Positions 17,427-25,191 of a DNA stretch of 64,000 bases are shown here, in pieces. The notes under the pieces are model-generated. The model did no database searches. It was given only the letters and a program-made list of their open reading frames with translations, and was not told the DNA's origin. Position 1 is the stretch's first letter; every line of letters begins with the position of its first letter. A program made the translations under genes and the position numbers. This stretch comes from an uncultured Sulfitobacter sp. (lineage in GTDB: Bacteria; Pseudomonadota; Alphaproteobacteria; Rhodobacterales; Rhodobacteraceae), in NCBI GenBank assembly GCA_913060815.1, contig CAJXSZ010000002.1:124001-188000 (forward strand), written 5' to 3'.

Positions 17427-18535
17427 AAATAATCGCAAGCATCGTACTGTGTCTTGGATTGTTGATGATCCTTTTGGGGCCAGCTCAGGCCAGCTCGGTC
17501 CGGATCAAGGACTTGGTGGATTTTGACGGTGTGCGGGGCAACGATCTTGTGGGGTATGGCCTTGTGGTAGGATTGGATGGCTCCGGCGATGGCCTGCGAA
17601 ATGCCCCCTTCACCGAAGATATTATGACCAATATTCTTGAACGTCTTGGCGTAAACGTAACCGGTGAACAATTTCGCCCGAAGAACGTTGCCGCTGTATT
17701 GGTCACCGCAACACTGCCCCCTTTTGCCCGCGCAGGAGGTCAAATTGACGTCACAATTTCAGCAATCGGTGATGCGAGCAGTCTTCTGGGGGGAACACTC
17801 ATAATGACCCCCATGAATGCTGCTGATGGTGAAATATATGCGGTTGCTCAGGGTACAATTATTGCAGGCGGTGCCACCGCAGAAGGGGACGGAGGACAGG
17901 TTACCCAAGGCGTCCCAACTTCGGGCACCATTCCGTCTGGCGCGCGTATTGAGCGTGAAATCGAGTTTCAACTCAGTTCTCTAACAGATCTAAGGTTGGC
18001 GCTGAGAGAGGCGGATTTTACAACAGCAGGCCGGATTGAGCAGGCTATCAACCGTAGTTTCGGCCGAGGTGTGGCCATTATGATGGATAGCGGGACTGTT
18101 CTACTCAATATACCAGCAACCAAAATGAAATCCGTAGCCCATGCTCTGGGCAGAATCGAAAATATTGAGGTAAAACCAGAACGCAAAGCGCGCGTTGTGG
18201 TGGACCAACGTTCAGGCACCATCGTAATGGGGGAAGACGTCAGGATCTCTAGGGTTGCTGTAAGTCAGGGCAATTTGACATTGCGAATTCAGGAAGAACC
18301 ACTCGTCGCCCAACCCAATCCATTTGCTGAAGGTGAAACTGTTGTTGTCCCTCGTACACGTGCCGCGATTGAAGAAGAGCCAGGGATTGGATTGGCGGAG
18401 ATTCCGTCAGGTGCATCTCTTTCAGAAGTCATCGCTGGCCTCAATGCGCTGGGGGTCTCACCGCGTGATATGATAGATATCCTTAAGAGTATTAAAGCAG
18501 CTGGCGCTCTTCACGCTGAGTTTGTTGTCCGGTGA
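17423..18535 (+). CDS. flgI: Flagellar P-ring protein FlgI
   Basis: A 370-residue periplasmic protein forming the P-ring around the rod. It has a signal peptide ending at AQA and the highly conserved opening VRIKDLVDFDGVRGNDLVGY, followed by GLDGSGD. The C-terminus has the family ending LNALGVSPRDMIDILKSIK. The GTG start overlaps the flgL stop (GTGA). Its partner chaperone-like FlgA and L-ring FlgH are encoded ~15 kb away in the flgB operon. Confidence 0.95.
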   Translation: MKIIASIVLCLGLLMILLGPAQASSVRIKDLVDFDGVRGNDLVGYGLVVGLDGSGDGLRNAPFTEDIMTNILERLGVNVTGEQFRPKNVAAVLVTATLPPFARAGGQIDVTISAIGDASSLLGGTLIMTPMNAADGEIYAVAQGTIIAGGATAEGDGGQVTQGVPTSGTIPSGARIEREIEFQLSSLTDLRLALREADFTTAGRIEQAINRSFGRGVAIMMDSGTVLLNIPATKMKSVAHALGRIENIEVKPERKARVVVDQRSGTIVMGEDVRISRVAVSQGNLTLRIQEEPLVAQPNPFAEGETVVVPRTRAAIEEEPGIGLAEIPSGASLSEVIAGLNALGVSPRDMIDILKSIKAAGALHAEFVVR

Positions 18536-18538
18536 AGT

Positions 18539-19198
18539 TTAACTGAAAATCTTAATCTCCTTATGAAAAAGAGCCGTCAGGCCCGGCCAGACGCCGTATT
18601 TCGCAAGGAAAATCGCGCATACCGCCGCATGGGTAATCTTTGCAACTGCTAACATTTGCGCAATCAAGACACCAGTTCGAGGCCCGACGATCCAGACGCA
18701 GCATAGAAATACAAGAAGTGTTATGATGCGGATGAGATCGCATAGCCTCCGCTGGCCGACGGAACTCATCAATAAGGTTGATGCGCCAAAGAGTACTGCA
18801 GTCGACTGGCCGACCACCAGCCAGATGACAACTTCACCAAACGAAGCATCAAGCTCCGGTAAATGTCCGAAGACCCGATGCGCAACACTCAGTGAAATTA
18901 TTGCCAACGCACCAGACACCATCAAATATGACAAATTTACCCTTGCAGCTGCAGCCCGAAATGGGGCTTGCAGTTCATCCTCTGCCAGAAAAGCAAGGTG
19001 TCCACCCAATCGACGTTCAAGAACTACTAAAGAAACAGGTATGCCCAGCGATATCATCTTTGCACAAAGATATGCGAAAAGATGTTCTTCTGATAGCAGC
19101 CAGGGAACTATCAAAAGATCAGCTAAGTACGGAGCAATACGCGCTTTACCGTTCAAGCGATCGCAGTTCTTCTGCGCAGTTTTTCTGAGACAAATCAC
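18539..19198 (-). pseudogene. Truncated polysaccharide flippase-like membrane protein
   Basis: A 219-codon frame (GTG start) with about five hydrophobic helices. Segments such as YLADLLIVPWLLSEEHLFAY, GASTLLMSSVGQRRLCDLIR and AKITHAAVCAIFLAKYGVWP resemble the C-terminal half of Wzx/MATE-type polysaccharide flippases, which are normally 400-500 residues. The N-terminal half is missing and the 150 bp upstream show no obvious remainder. It sits head-to-head with nothing flagellar in its own content, between flgI and fliP. It is probably a decayed fragment, but a short functional membrane protein is possible. Confidence 0.5.
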
Positions 19199-19348
19199 CC
19201 TTTAACTCCCACCCAATTGCCACCCCTGGCACTAGTGGACTGTTGTAAGGTGAAGGGTTTTCGATATTGCTAATATTATCGCTCAAATACGCCATAGCCG
19301 GTATCAGCGATTCAACTCTTTTCCGAAGCTATTCCTTTATGAGAGTTT

Positions 19349-20083
19349 TTAGAAATAGCTTCTGACCAAGCTACCTGCGATGAGTGCCCATCCATCTGCA
19401 ACAACGAAAAATGCAAGCTTGAAGGGTAGCGATACCACAGCGGGAGGTACCATCATCATCCCCATAGACATTAAAATAGCGGCAACTACGAGATCTATTA
19501 TCAAAAACGGTAGATAAATTAGAAATCCAATTTGAAAAGCACGTGATATTTCTGATAGCATGAAACTTGGCACCAAGACAGAAAGTGGGGCCTCAGGGCT
19601 CGGTGATGCTGAGACAGTTTCCGATCTTAATTCGGCCAGCGCAAAGAAGGTTTCTGGGTCGAGGCGTGCCGCCATGAATTCCCGAAACGGCTCTAGCGTC
19701 AGAAAGAATGCTTCTTCAACATCAATTTCTTCACGCGTAAGAGGCCCTAACCCATTTGCCCATGCCGATGAGAACACGGGCTCCATAATAAAATAGGTCA
19801 AGAACAGTGCAAGGCTGACAATCAACATATTTGGAGGAGACTGCTGCAGGCCAATACCTTGCCGCAATATGGAAAGCACAGTTATCAGAAAGGGAAAACA
19901 CGTTACCATAATAGCAAGGCCAGGGGCCAAGCTGAGCACTGTAATGAGGACAAAAAGCTGAATAGTCCGCGCTGACAGCGAGCCATCTTCCCCAAGCGAT
20001 ATAGATAGATCTTGTGCCATCACGGTCTGGGGCAATGCCAGTGCAAGCAGACCAATGACAGCGAGAGGTATACACTGTCTCAT
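19349..20083 (-). CDS. fliP: Flagellar export gate protein FliP
   Basis: A 244-residue inner-membrane protein of the type III export gate (FliPQR). A cleavable signal peptide ends near VMAQD. The conserved LAPGLAIMVTCFPFLITVLS and LRQGIGLQQSPPNMLIVSLA stretches are clear, followed by the PFLIIDLVVAAILMSMGMMM region. The ATG overlaps the fliN stop by one base (TGATG). FliQ and FliR are encoded in two other operons of the cluster. No fliO is seen next to it. Confidence 0.95.
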   Translation of the reverse strand: MRQCIPLAVIGLLALALPQTVMAQDLSISLGEDGSLSARTIQLFVLITVLSLAPGLAIMVTCFPFLITVLSILRQGIGLQQSPPNMLIVSLALFLTYFIMEPVFSSAWANGLGPLTREEIDVEEAFFLTLEPFREFMAARLDPETFFALAELRSETVSASPSPEAPLSVLVPSFMLSEISRAFQIGFLIYLPFLIIDLVVAAILMSMGMMMVPPAVVSLPFKLAFFVVADGWALIAGSLVRSYF

Positions 20084-20367
20084 CAGCTACCCTGCTTCGT
20101 GTTCACTATCTCTGTCAGACGTACAACGAGTTGTCCTTCTTCCGCGCCTTCCGCTTCTTCAAGCGTTCCGCGCGCAATCAGTTTATCGCCCACATATAGC
20201 TCAACAGGATCATCCACACGGCGATCCAACGTGAGAACGGCATTTTCTCCAAGCATTACCAGATCCCGAACCAGAGGGCGTGCTTTTCCAACACAGACGG
20301 TGATTTCAATGGGGACGGACGTAAACGGATTCGAGGAGTCGGTCGCTAGTGAAGTTTGGTCATTCAT
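20083..20367 (-). CDS. fliN: Flagellar motor switch protein FliN
   Basis: A 94-residue C-ring protein, essentially a single SpoA/FliMN C-terminal domain: VPIEITVCVGKARPLVRDLV, then LTLDRRVDDPVELYVGDKLI, then ARGTLEEAEG. It forms the lower rim of the switch complex. It overlaps fliH by eight bases. No FliM or FliG gene is found in this window, so its partners must be encoded elsewhere. Confidence 0.9.
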   Translation of the reverse strand: MNDQTSLATDSSNPFTSVPIEITVCVGKARPLVRDLVMLGENAVLTLDRRVDDPVELYVGDKLIARGTLEEAEGAEEGQLVVRLTEIVNTKQGS

Positions 20368-20965
20368 TGTTGAGCTCCCTTTCTGAATGAAAGTTGAAAG
20401 CGGTCATCGCAGCTGTAATCTCATCACAAACGGCGCTTAAATTAATCTCACGCTCACTATTATCGATGGATACAAACAGCTGATGGAGCGTAAGAGTGCT
20501 GTCTTCAACAACCGATACTGGCAATTTGAAGTTGCCCTGCTCCAGAATTTCTTCAATCGTTGAAAAGTCTCTATCAGATACCCGAATCGTCACTCTCGTC
20601 TCGGTTTGTTTCTCGGAAAGATCAACAAGTTGTCGAATCACGTGCGCTCGAAAGCCTGCTGTAGCCACCGGTGGCAGCAGCGCTTTGATCACCTGTTCAA
20701 ACATCGGCTTTAGTCCCCGATTCACTTGGGCGACCGCCTCTTCATAGGTAAATGATAAATCTCTAAGCGTGTTCAGAATTTCTTCTGCGACATTCTTGTG
20801 CTCACTCTCGTGGTTCCTTTCGGCATCGGTCCAGCCCGCTTGATATCCCTCCTCAAAGGCCTCGAGCTTTTGATCCTCAACACGCTCCAGTGGCACGGAA
20901 TCAATAAGTTCGCCGTCAGGCCCGAAGGGGCTAAAATCCGCGTATCGGTGTGAAATCGACGTCAT
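20360..20965 (-). CDS. fliH: Flagellar export ATPase regulator FliH (divergent)
   Basis: A 201-residue protein with the FliH plan: an N-terminal segment, a heptad-like AFEEGYQAGWTDAERNHE followed by helices, and a C-terminal domain of V-type E-subunit style (FKLPVSVVEDSTLTLHQLFV). FliH binds the FliI ATPase and docks it to the C-ring/FlhA. The gene lies between fliF and fliN with overlaps at both ends, the normal place for fliH. Sequence similarity is weak, as usual for this family, so context carries much of the call. Confidence 0.8.
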   Translation of the reverse strand: MTSISHRYADFSPFGPDGELIDSVPLERVEDQKLEAFEEGYQAGWTDAERNHESEHKNVAEEILNTLRDLSFTYEEAVAQVNRGLKPMFEQVIKALLPPVATAGFRAHVIRQLVDLSEKQTETRVTIRVSDRDFSTIEEILEQGNFKLPVSVVEDSTLTLHQLFVSIDNSEREINLSAVCDEITAAMTAFNFHSERELNNE

Positions 20966-22602
20966 ACTTTTTCATCCCTTTCTTCAAGCCATCCGCGTAA
21001 TATCTCGACTGTTTCCTCTTGCCGTTCGCCAATCATATTTCGAAGACGATCAACCGGATCTGCTCCATCTGCTAAGGAAGGACTTAACGGTGATATTTCA
21101 CCACTGAACGCTCCAAGCGCCTCGGGGCTGCCCAAGTCTTCAGCTTCAAAAACAGTCGGCAAATTATTGGCATTAGGATCTTGGGCTAGATCGAGCTGTG
21201 TCGAACTAGAATCTTCTGGGGCTTCCAAAGAGGGCGTAGGCTCGGACTGTCGGCTCAATACGGGGCGAACAACGAATAGGCCCAAGATCAGCGTGACAAC
21301 GGCGAGAACGAGCATCTGGAGCGCCGAAAGAAGGTCCAGATCGATCTGACCCAAAAGCGATGTACTTGCAGATGTGCCGGAAGGCGCAACACTTTGAAGA
21401 GCCATTGATTTTAGGGTTATGACATCTCCGCGATCAGCGTCAAAACCTACAGCTGAGGAGACTAATTCTCGTAGCGCTTCCATTTCCGCAGGTTCACGTG
21501 GCTGGGAAACAGGCTCTCCGAGCTCATTGATAGATGCGGTTTCATTCACAAGCACGGCAACTGAAAGCCGCTTGATCGCTCCGGGTGCGCGAACCACCTC
21601 CCGCTCTGTCTCAGAGACTTCGTAATTTATCCGCTCTCGTGTTTCACTATTTTGGGAAGATGATGTGTCGCCACCCCCTGCGCCTTCTTGATCAGGTAGG
21701 TTGCTGGCCACGGTTACGTCACCACCACCTGTACCTTCTGCCGTGTTTGTTCGCTCTTCGGTATCACTACTAATTGCAACACGACCTTCGGGATCAAAGC
21801 TACGTTCGCGGATTGATTCACTCTCGGTGACTGTATCTACGCTCACCTCAACAACCGCATTTCCAAAGCCGACACGCGCCTCTAGCAACCGCTGGACCCT
21901 GTCACGGAGTACTTGCGCTTTATCGTCACCTCCAACAGTAGGCGCGCTCTCCTCCGTAGCTCCGATAAGTGTCCCGTTTGCATCGATCACCGCAACATCA
22001 TCGGGCGAAAGCCCCGCTACCGCTGAAGCAATCAGAAACCGTACAGCCTTACCTTGAGCTGCTGAAATTGCGCCTCCGTTTGGCGTGAGCGAAACAGAAG
22101 CCTTCGGTGTTACACCACGCTGAAAGGGGTTCGATCCTGTACTTGCGATATGAACCCGTGCCAACGCAATCGCGGGGCTAGCTACGATAGTCCGCGCAAG
22201 CTCCCCTTCTTTTGCGCGCCAATACGCAGCATCAAACATCTGACTTGTCGTACCGAACCCTGTCAGTTGGTCGAGTAGCTCATAACCGCGATTTCCATTC
22301 GCGGGCAGTCCCTCGCTCGCAAGAGTAAGGCGAAGTTGATCGCGCTCTTTACTATCGACAAAGATGGACCCTCCGCGAACATCGAACGCCACGCCGCGTT
22401 GCTCGAGGGATCGAACAACATCACCCGCAGCGCTGCTCTCCAAACCAGCATAAAGCAATGTCATGCTGGGAGCTGTGGTCATGCGTGCCATAGCGAGAAT
22501 TGCAAGAAACATCGCCACTGTTGCCGCGATTACAATAAGTTGTCGCTTGATCCCAAGTTTCAACCAGACATTCAGGTACTGCTGCACAATCGCCTCCGTC
22601 AC
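20962..22602 (-). CDS. fliF: Flagellar MS-ring protein FliF
   Basis: A 546-residue protein with a first membrane helix near residues 20-42, the ring-building motifs (LYAGLESSAAGDVVRSLEQR; VHIASTGSNPFQRGVTPKAS), an acidic Thr/Gly-rich periplasmic insert (DTEERTNTAEGTGGGD) and a second membrane helix near 430-455. The end, RNMIGERQEETVEILRGWLE, is the FliG-binding tail type. It starts the fliF-fliH-fliN-fliP operon and is divergent from fliL with a CtrA-like site between. Confidence 0.94.
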   Translation of the reverse strand: MTEAIVQQYLNVWLKLGIKRQLIVIAATVAMFLAILAMARMTTAPSMTLLYAGLESSAAGDVVRSLEQRGVAFDVRGGSIFVDSKERDQLRLTLASEGLPANGNRGYELLDQLTGFGTTSQMFDAAYWRAKEGELARTIVASPAIALARVHIASTGSNPFQRGVTPKASVSLTPNGGAISAAQGKAVRFLIASAVAGLSPDDVAVIDANGTLIGATEESAPTVGGDDKAQVLRDRVQRLLEARVGFGNAVVEVSVDTVTESESIRERSFDPEGRVAISSDTEERTNTAEGTGGGDVTVASNLPDQEGAGGGDTSSSQNSETRERINYEVSETEREVVRAPGAIKRLSVAVLVNETASINELGEPVSQPREPAEMEALRELVSSAVGFDADRGDVITLKSMALQSVAPSGTSASTSLLGQIDLDLLSALQMLVLAVVTLILGLFVVRPVLSRQSEPTPSLEAPEDSSSTQLDLAQDPNANNLPTVFEAEDLGSPEALGAFSGEISPLSPSLADGADPVDRLRNMIGERQEETVEILRGWLEERDEKV

Positions 22603-22648
22603 GCCAGACGTTCTGCCTAGCTTCCCAGAGACAAATGACTCATCGGGC

Positions 22649-22663
22649 TTAACAACCCGTTAG
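22649..22663. promoter_or_regulatory. CtrA-like binding site between fliF and fliL
   Basis: TTAA-CAACCCG-TTAG (22649-22663) fits TTAA-N7-TTAA with one mismatch. It is the best such match among the flagellar gaps read by eye and could serve both divergent operons. Confidence 0.5.
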
Positions 22664-22697
22664 TGCAATCCAGTCTATATCGATTGAAGAACAAAGG

Positions 22698-23201
22698 ATG
22701 AAAACGATGGCAAACGCAGATATCACACCAGAAGACATTCCTTCAAAAAACTCCAAATTGCCAATTATCATTGGCCTTGTACTCGCCCTCATTGGTGGTG
22801 GCGGCGGTTTCTACGCGACATGGTCAGGTGCGATTCTCCAAGCGGATAAAACCGCAGACGAGGCTTCTTCTGATAGCCTGAAAGTTCAGGATTCGTTTGG
22901 CGACATCGCCTTTGTCCCCGTTGAGCCCATGACGATTTCCGTTGATTCTCAACCCGAAGACAAATTGTTGCGGTTTCGCGCGCAATTAGAGGTCCCGAAA
23001 GCCTATGAAGATGACGTCACTAAATTGCTGCCGCGCGTAGTCGACGTACTCAACAGCTATTTACGTGCATTGGAAGTTGCCGATCTCGAGAATCAGGCCG
23101 CCCTCACGCGGCTGCGTGCGCAGATGCTGCGGCGCGTACAAGTAGTCACAGGACCAGAACGCGTCAACGACTTCCTCATCATGGAATTCGTACTTACTTA
23201 A
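22698..23201 (+). CDS. fliL: Flagellar basal body-associated protein FliL
   Basis: A 167-residue single-pass protein: a cytoplasmic N-terminus, a Gly-rich membrane helix (LPIIIGLVLALIGGGGGFYA), then a periplasmic domain ending in VTGPERVNDFLIMEFVLT, the normal C-terminal strand of FliL. FliL rings the stator units and supports motor torque. AAAGG lies just before ATG 22698. A second FliL-like gene lies at 32471-32989, so the cluster has two. Confidence 0.88.
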   Translation: MKTMANADITPEDIPSKNSKLPIIIGLVLALIGGGGGFYATWSGAILQADKTADEASSDSLKVQDSFGDIAFVPVEPMTISVDSQPEDKLLRFRAQLEVPKAYEDDVTKLLPRVVDVLNSYLRALEVADLENQAALTRLRAQMLRRVQVVTGPERVNDFLIMEFVLT

Positions 23202-23212
23202 AGGAGCCCATA

Positions 23213-23611
23213 ATGGAAATTTTTGCGGATTTACTTCTGGCACTCGGGGCTTTTGGAGCTGGCGCGTATTGCCTGATTTTAGGCCGTCGCTTGAATCGCT
23301 TCAACGATCTGGAAAAAGGTGTCGGCGGAGCTGTAGCCGTCCTGTCTGTTCAGGTTGATGACCTAAACAAGTCACTTGTTAGCGCTCAAGAAACTGCAGC
23401 TACTTCTGCGAAAACTCTTACCGAACTGACAGAACGCGCGGAAGATATGTCACGTCGACTAGAGCTACAGATGGCCTCATTGCATGATATTCCACAAGAC
23501 AAAGAGCCTGAAGCACCTTCGCGGGAAGAGCCATTAGAACCTCCCAAGCCATCAACTACCCCAATGTTTTCGCGGCGCGTTCAGTCCATTAATCCGGAGG
23601 AAGCAGTATGA
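23213..23611 (+). CDS. Flagellar-cluster coiled-coil membrane protein of unknown function
   Basis: A 132-residue protein: one N-terminal membrane helix (residues ~5-25, LLLALGAFGAGAYCLILGRR), then a long Ser/Ala/Glu/Thr-rich helix likely to be coiled coil (residues ~35-90), then a Pro/Glu-rich tail. It resembles uncharacterised short alphaproteobacterial proteins found beside fliL and motE. The position, 11 bp after fliL and overlapping the next gene by four bases, suggests a role around the stator or basal body. The function is unknown. Confidence 0.65.
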   Translation: MEIFADLLLALGAFGAGAYCLILGRRLNRFNDLEKGVGGAVAVLSVQVDDLNKSLVSAQETAATSAKTLTELTERAEDMSRRLELQMASLHDIPQDKEPEAPSREEPLEPPKPSTTPMFSRRVQSINPEEAV

Positions 23612-24258
23612 GAATGACAAGAGTGGCAAGCATACTGGCGAAAACGAAACGGGTGTCCGTCACACTCATCGCCACACTGCTTTTCGGTTCCGCCTGTATA
23701 AGACTTCTCACAGGAACAAGTGAAGTATTCGCACAGGATTCACAACTTCCCAATGCAATGGTGCCACCAATCGCGCCGTCCAACACGCCTAATACTCAAA
23801 AAGATACCAAGGATTCGACAAATACGAAAAATCTCGAATCTCTGGAACGCAACGACCTATCAGGATTAGTAAAATCATTATCAACCCGCGAAAAAGTGCT
23901 ACTGGAACGTGAGCAAAAGCTTGAAATGCGGTTGAAAGCGCTCTCTATCGCAGACACTGAAATTGAGAAGCGCCTTAAGATATTGACCGGGGCTGAAGAG
24001 GCGCTGCGTAGCACTCTCGCACTGGCCGATCAAGCTTCTGAGAAAGACCTTCTTAGGCTCACATCTGTCTATGAAAATATGAAACCAAAAGAAGCAGCAG
24101 CGCTCTTTGAGGAAATGGAGCCAAATTTTGCTGCAGGTTTTCTTGGGCGGATGCGCCCGGATGTGGCAGCTTCCATAATGGCTGGTCTAACACCGCAAGT
24201 TGCATATTCAATTAGCGTCATACTCGCAGGCCGAAACGCAAACGTTCCGAAAACTTAG
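23608..24258 (+). CDS. MotE-like motility chaperone
   Basis: A 216-residue protein with an N-terminal hydrophobic segment (~18-35), a Asn/Thr/Pro linker, a Lys/Glu-rich coiled coil (~85-150) and a C-terminal domain YENMKPKEAAALFEEMEP...FLGRMRPDVAASIMAGL. The last is the MgtE-N-type repeat found in MotE proteins. In rhizobia MotE is a periplasmic chaperone for the stator component MotC. Here the neighbours are fliL-type genes and motA, and no recognisable motC follows; instead a large periplasmic ORF does. Confidence 0.78.
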   Translation: MRMTRVASILAKTKRVSVTLIATLLFGSACIRLLTGTSEVFAQDSQLPNAMVPPIAPSNTPNTQKDTKDSTNTKNLESLERNDLSGLVKSLSTREKVLLEREQKLEMRLKALSIADTEIEKRLKILTGAEEALRSTLALADQASEKDLLRLTSVYENMKPKEAAALFEEMEPNFAAGFLGRMRPDVAASIMAGLTPQVAYSISVILAGRNANVPKT

Positions 24259-24321
24259 TCTGCCTTCAAGCATATACATACAGATACAAACCTTCGCCTT
24301 CAGATTTAAATTGAGGATAAC

Positions 24322-25191
24322 ATGTTCGGACTTATCGGTATTATAACAATCTTGGGCATGGTATTCGGGGGGTACCTTCTTGCCGGCGGTAAAATGGGTA
24401 TCATTCTTAAGGCTTTACCCTTCGAAGCGATGATGATCTGTGGGGCTGCTGCAGGTGCATTCCTGATTAGCAATGATATGCCAGCAGTGAAACATACGCT
24501 TAAAGATATAAGTAAAGTTTTCAAAGGTCCAAAATGGAAACATGAAGACTATACAGACCTTCTTTGTCTTCTCTTTGAGCTTATCCGGCTAGCAAGGCAA
24601 AATCCAGTTGCAATAGAAGAACATATTGAAGGCCCCGATGAGTCTTCTATTTTCTCGAAGTATCCTAAAATTCAATCAGATAAAGAAGCTATCGCTTTGA
24701 TATGTGACACAATGCGATCTGCATCAATGAACTATGATGACCCACATCAAGTTGAGGAAGTCCTAGAAAAGCGAATAGACGCAAACCGCGAGCACGCACT
24801 GCATTCTAGCCACGCCATTCAAGTTGTCGCTGACGGGCTACCCGCCTTGGGTATCGTTGCAGCTGTGCTGGGAATCATCAAGACTATGGGCTCCATCGAT
24901 CAGCCTCCAGAGGTCCTTGGTAAACTTATCGGCGGGGCACTGGTCGGTACGTTCTTGGGCGTATTTCTAGCGTATGGATTTGTCGGCCCATTCGCAGCAA
25001 AAGTGAGCGATGCTACAAAAGACGAGGCAAACTTCTATCAGCTTATCAGGGAAGTCCTAGTTGCAAACCTGCACAATCACGCCACGAATATCTGTATTGA
25101 AGTCGGTCGACAGAATACACCCTCCCATTGCCGGCCAAGCTATAGTGAGCTTGAAGATGCGCTGAAGGCCTTAAAGCAGGAAGTAGCATGA
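24322..25191 (+). CDS. motA: Flagellar motor stator protein MotA
   Basis: A 289-residue stator channel protein with four membrane helices: ~2-20, ~30-50, and the paired helices near 170-190 (VADGLPALGIVAAVLGIIKT) and 200-225 (LIGGALVGTFLGVFLAYGFV). The conserved Pro residues that gate proton flow are in the last two. The cytoplasmic loop carries the torque-generating charges. The stop overlaps the start of the 754-residue gene by four bases, so the two are translationally coupled. Confidence 0.95.
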   Translation: MFGLIGIITILGMVFGGYLLAGGKMGIILKALPFEAMMICGAAAGAFLISNDMPAVKHTLKDISKVFKGPKWKHEDYTDLLCLLFELIRLARQNPVAIEEHIEGPDESSIFSKYPKIQSDKEAIALICDTMRSASMNYDDPHQVEEVLEKRIDANREHALHSSHAIQVVADGLPALGIVAAVLGIIKTMGSIDQPPEVLGKLIGGALVGTFLGVFLAYGFVGPFAAKVSDATKDEANFYQLIREVLVANLHNHATNICIEVGRQNTPSHCRPSYSELEDALKALKQEVA

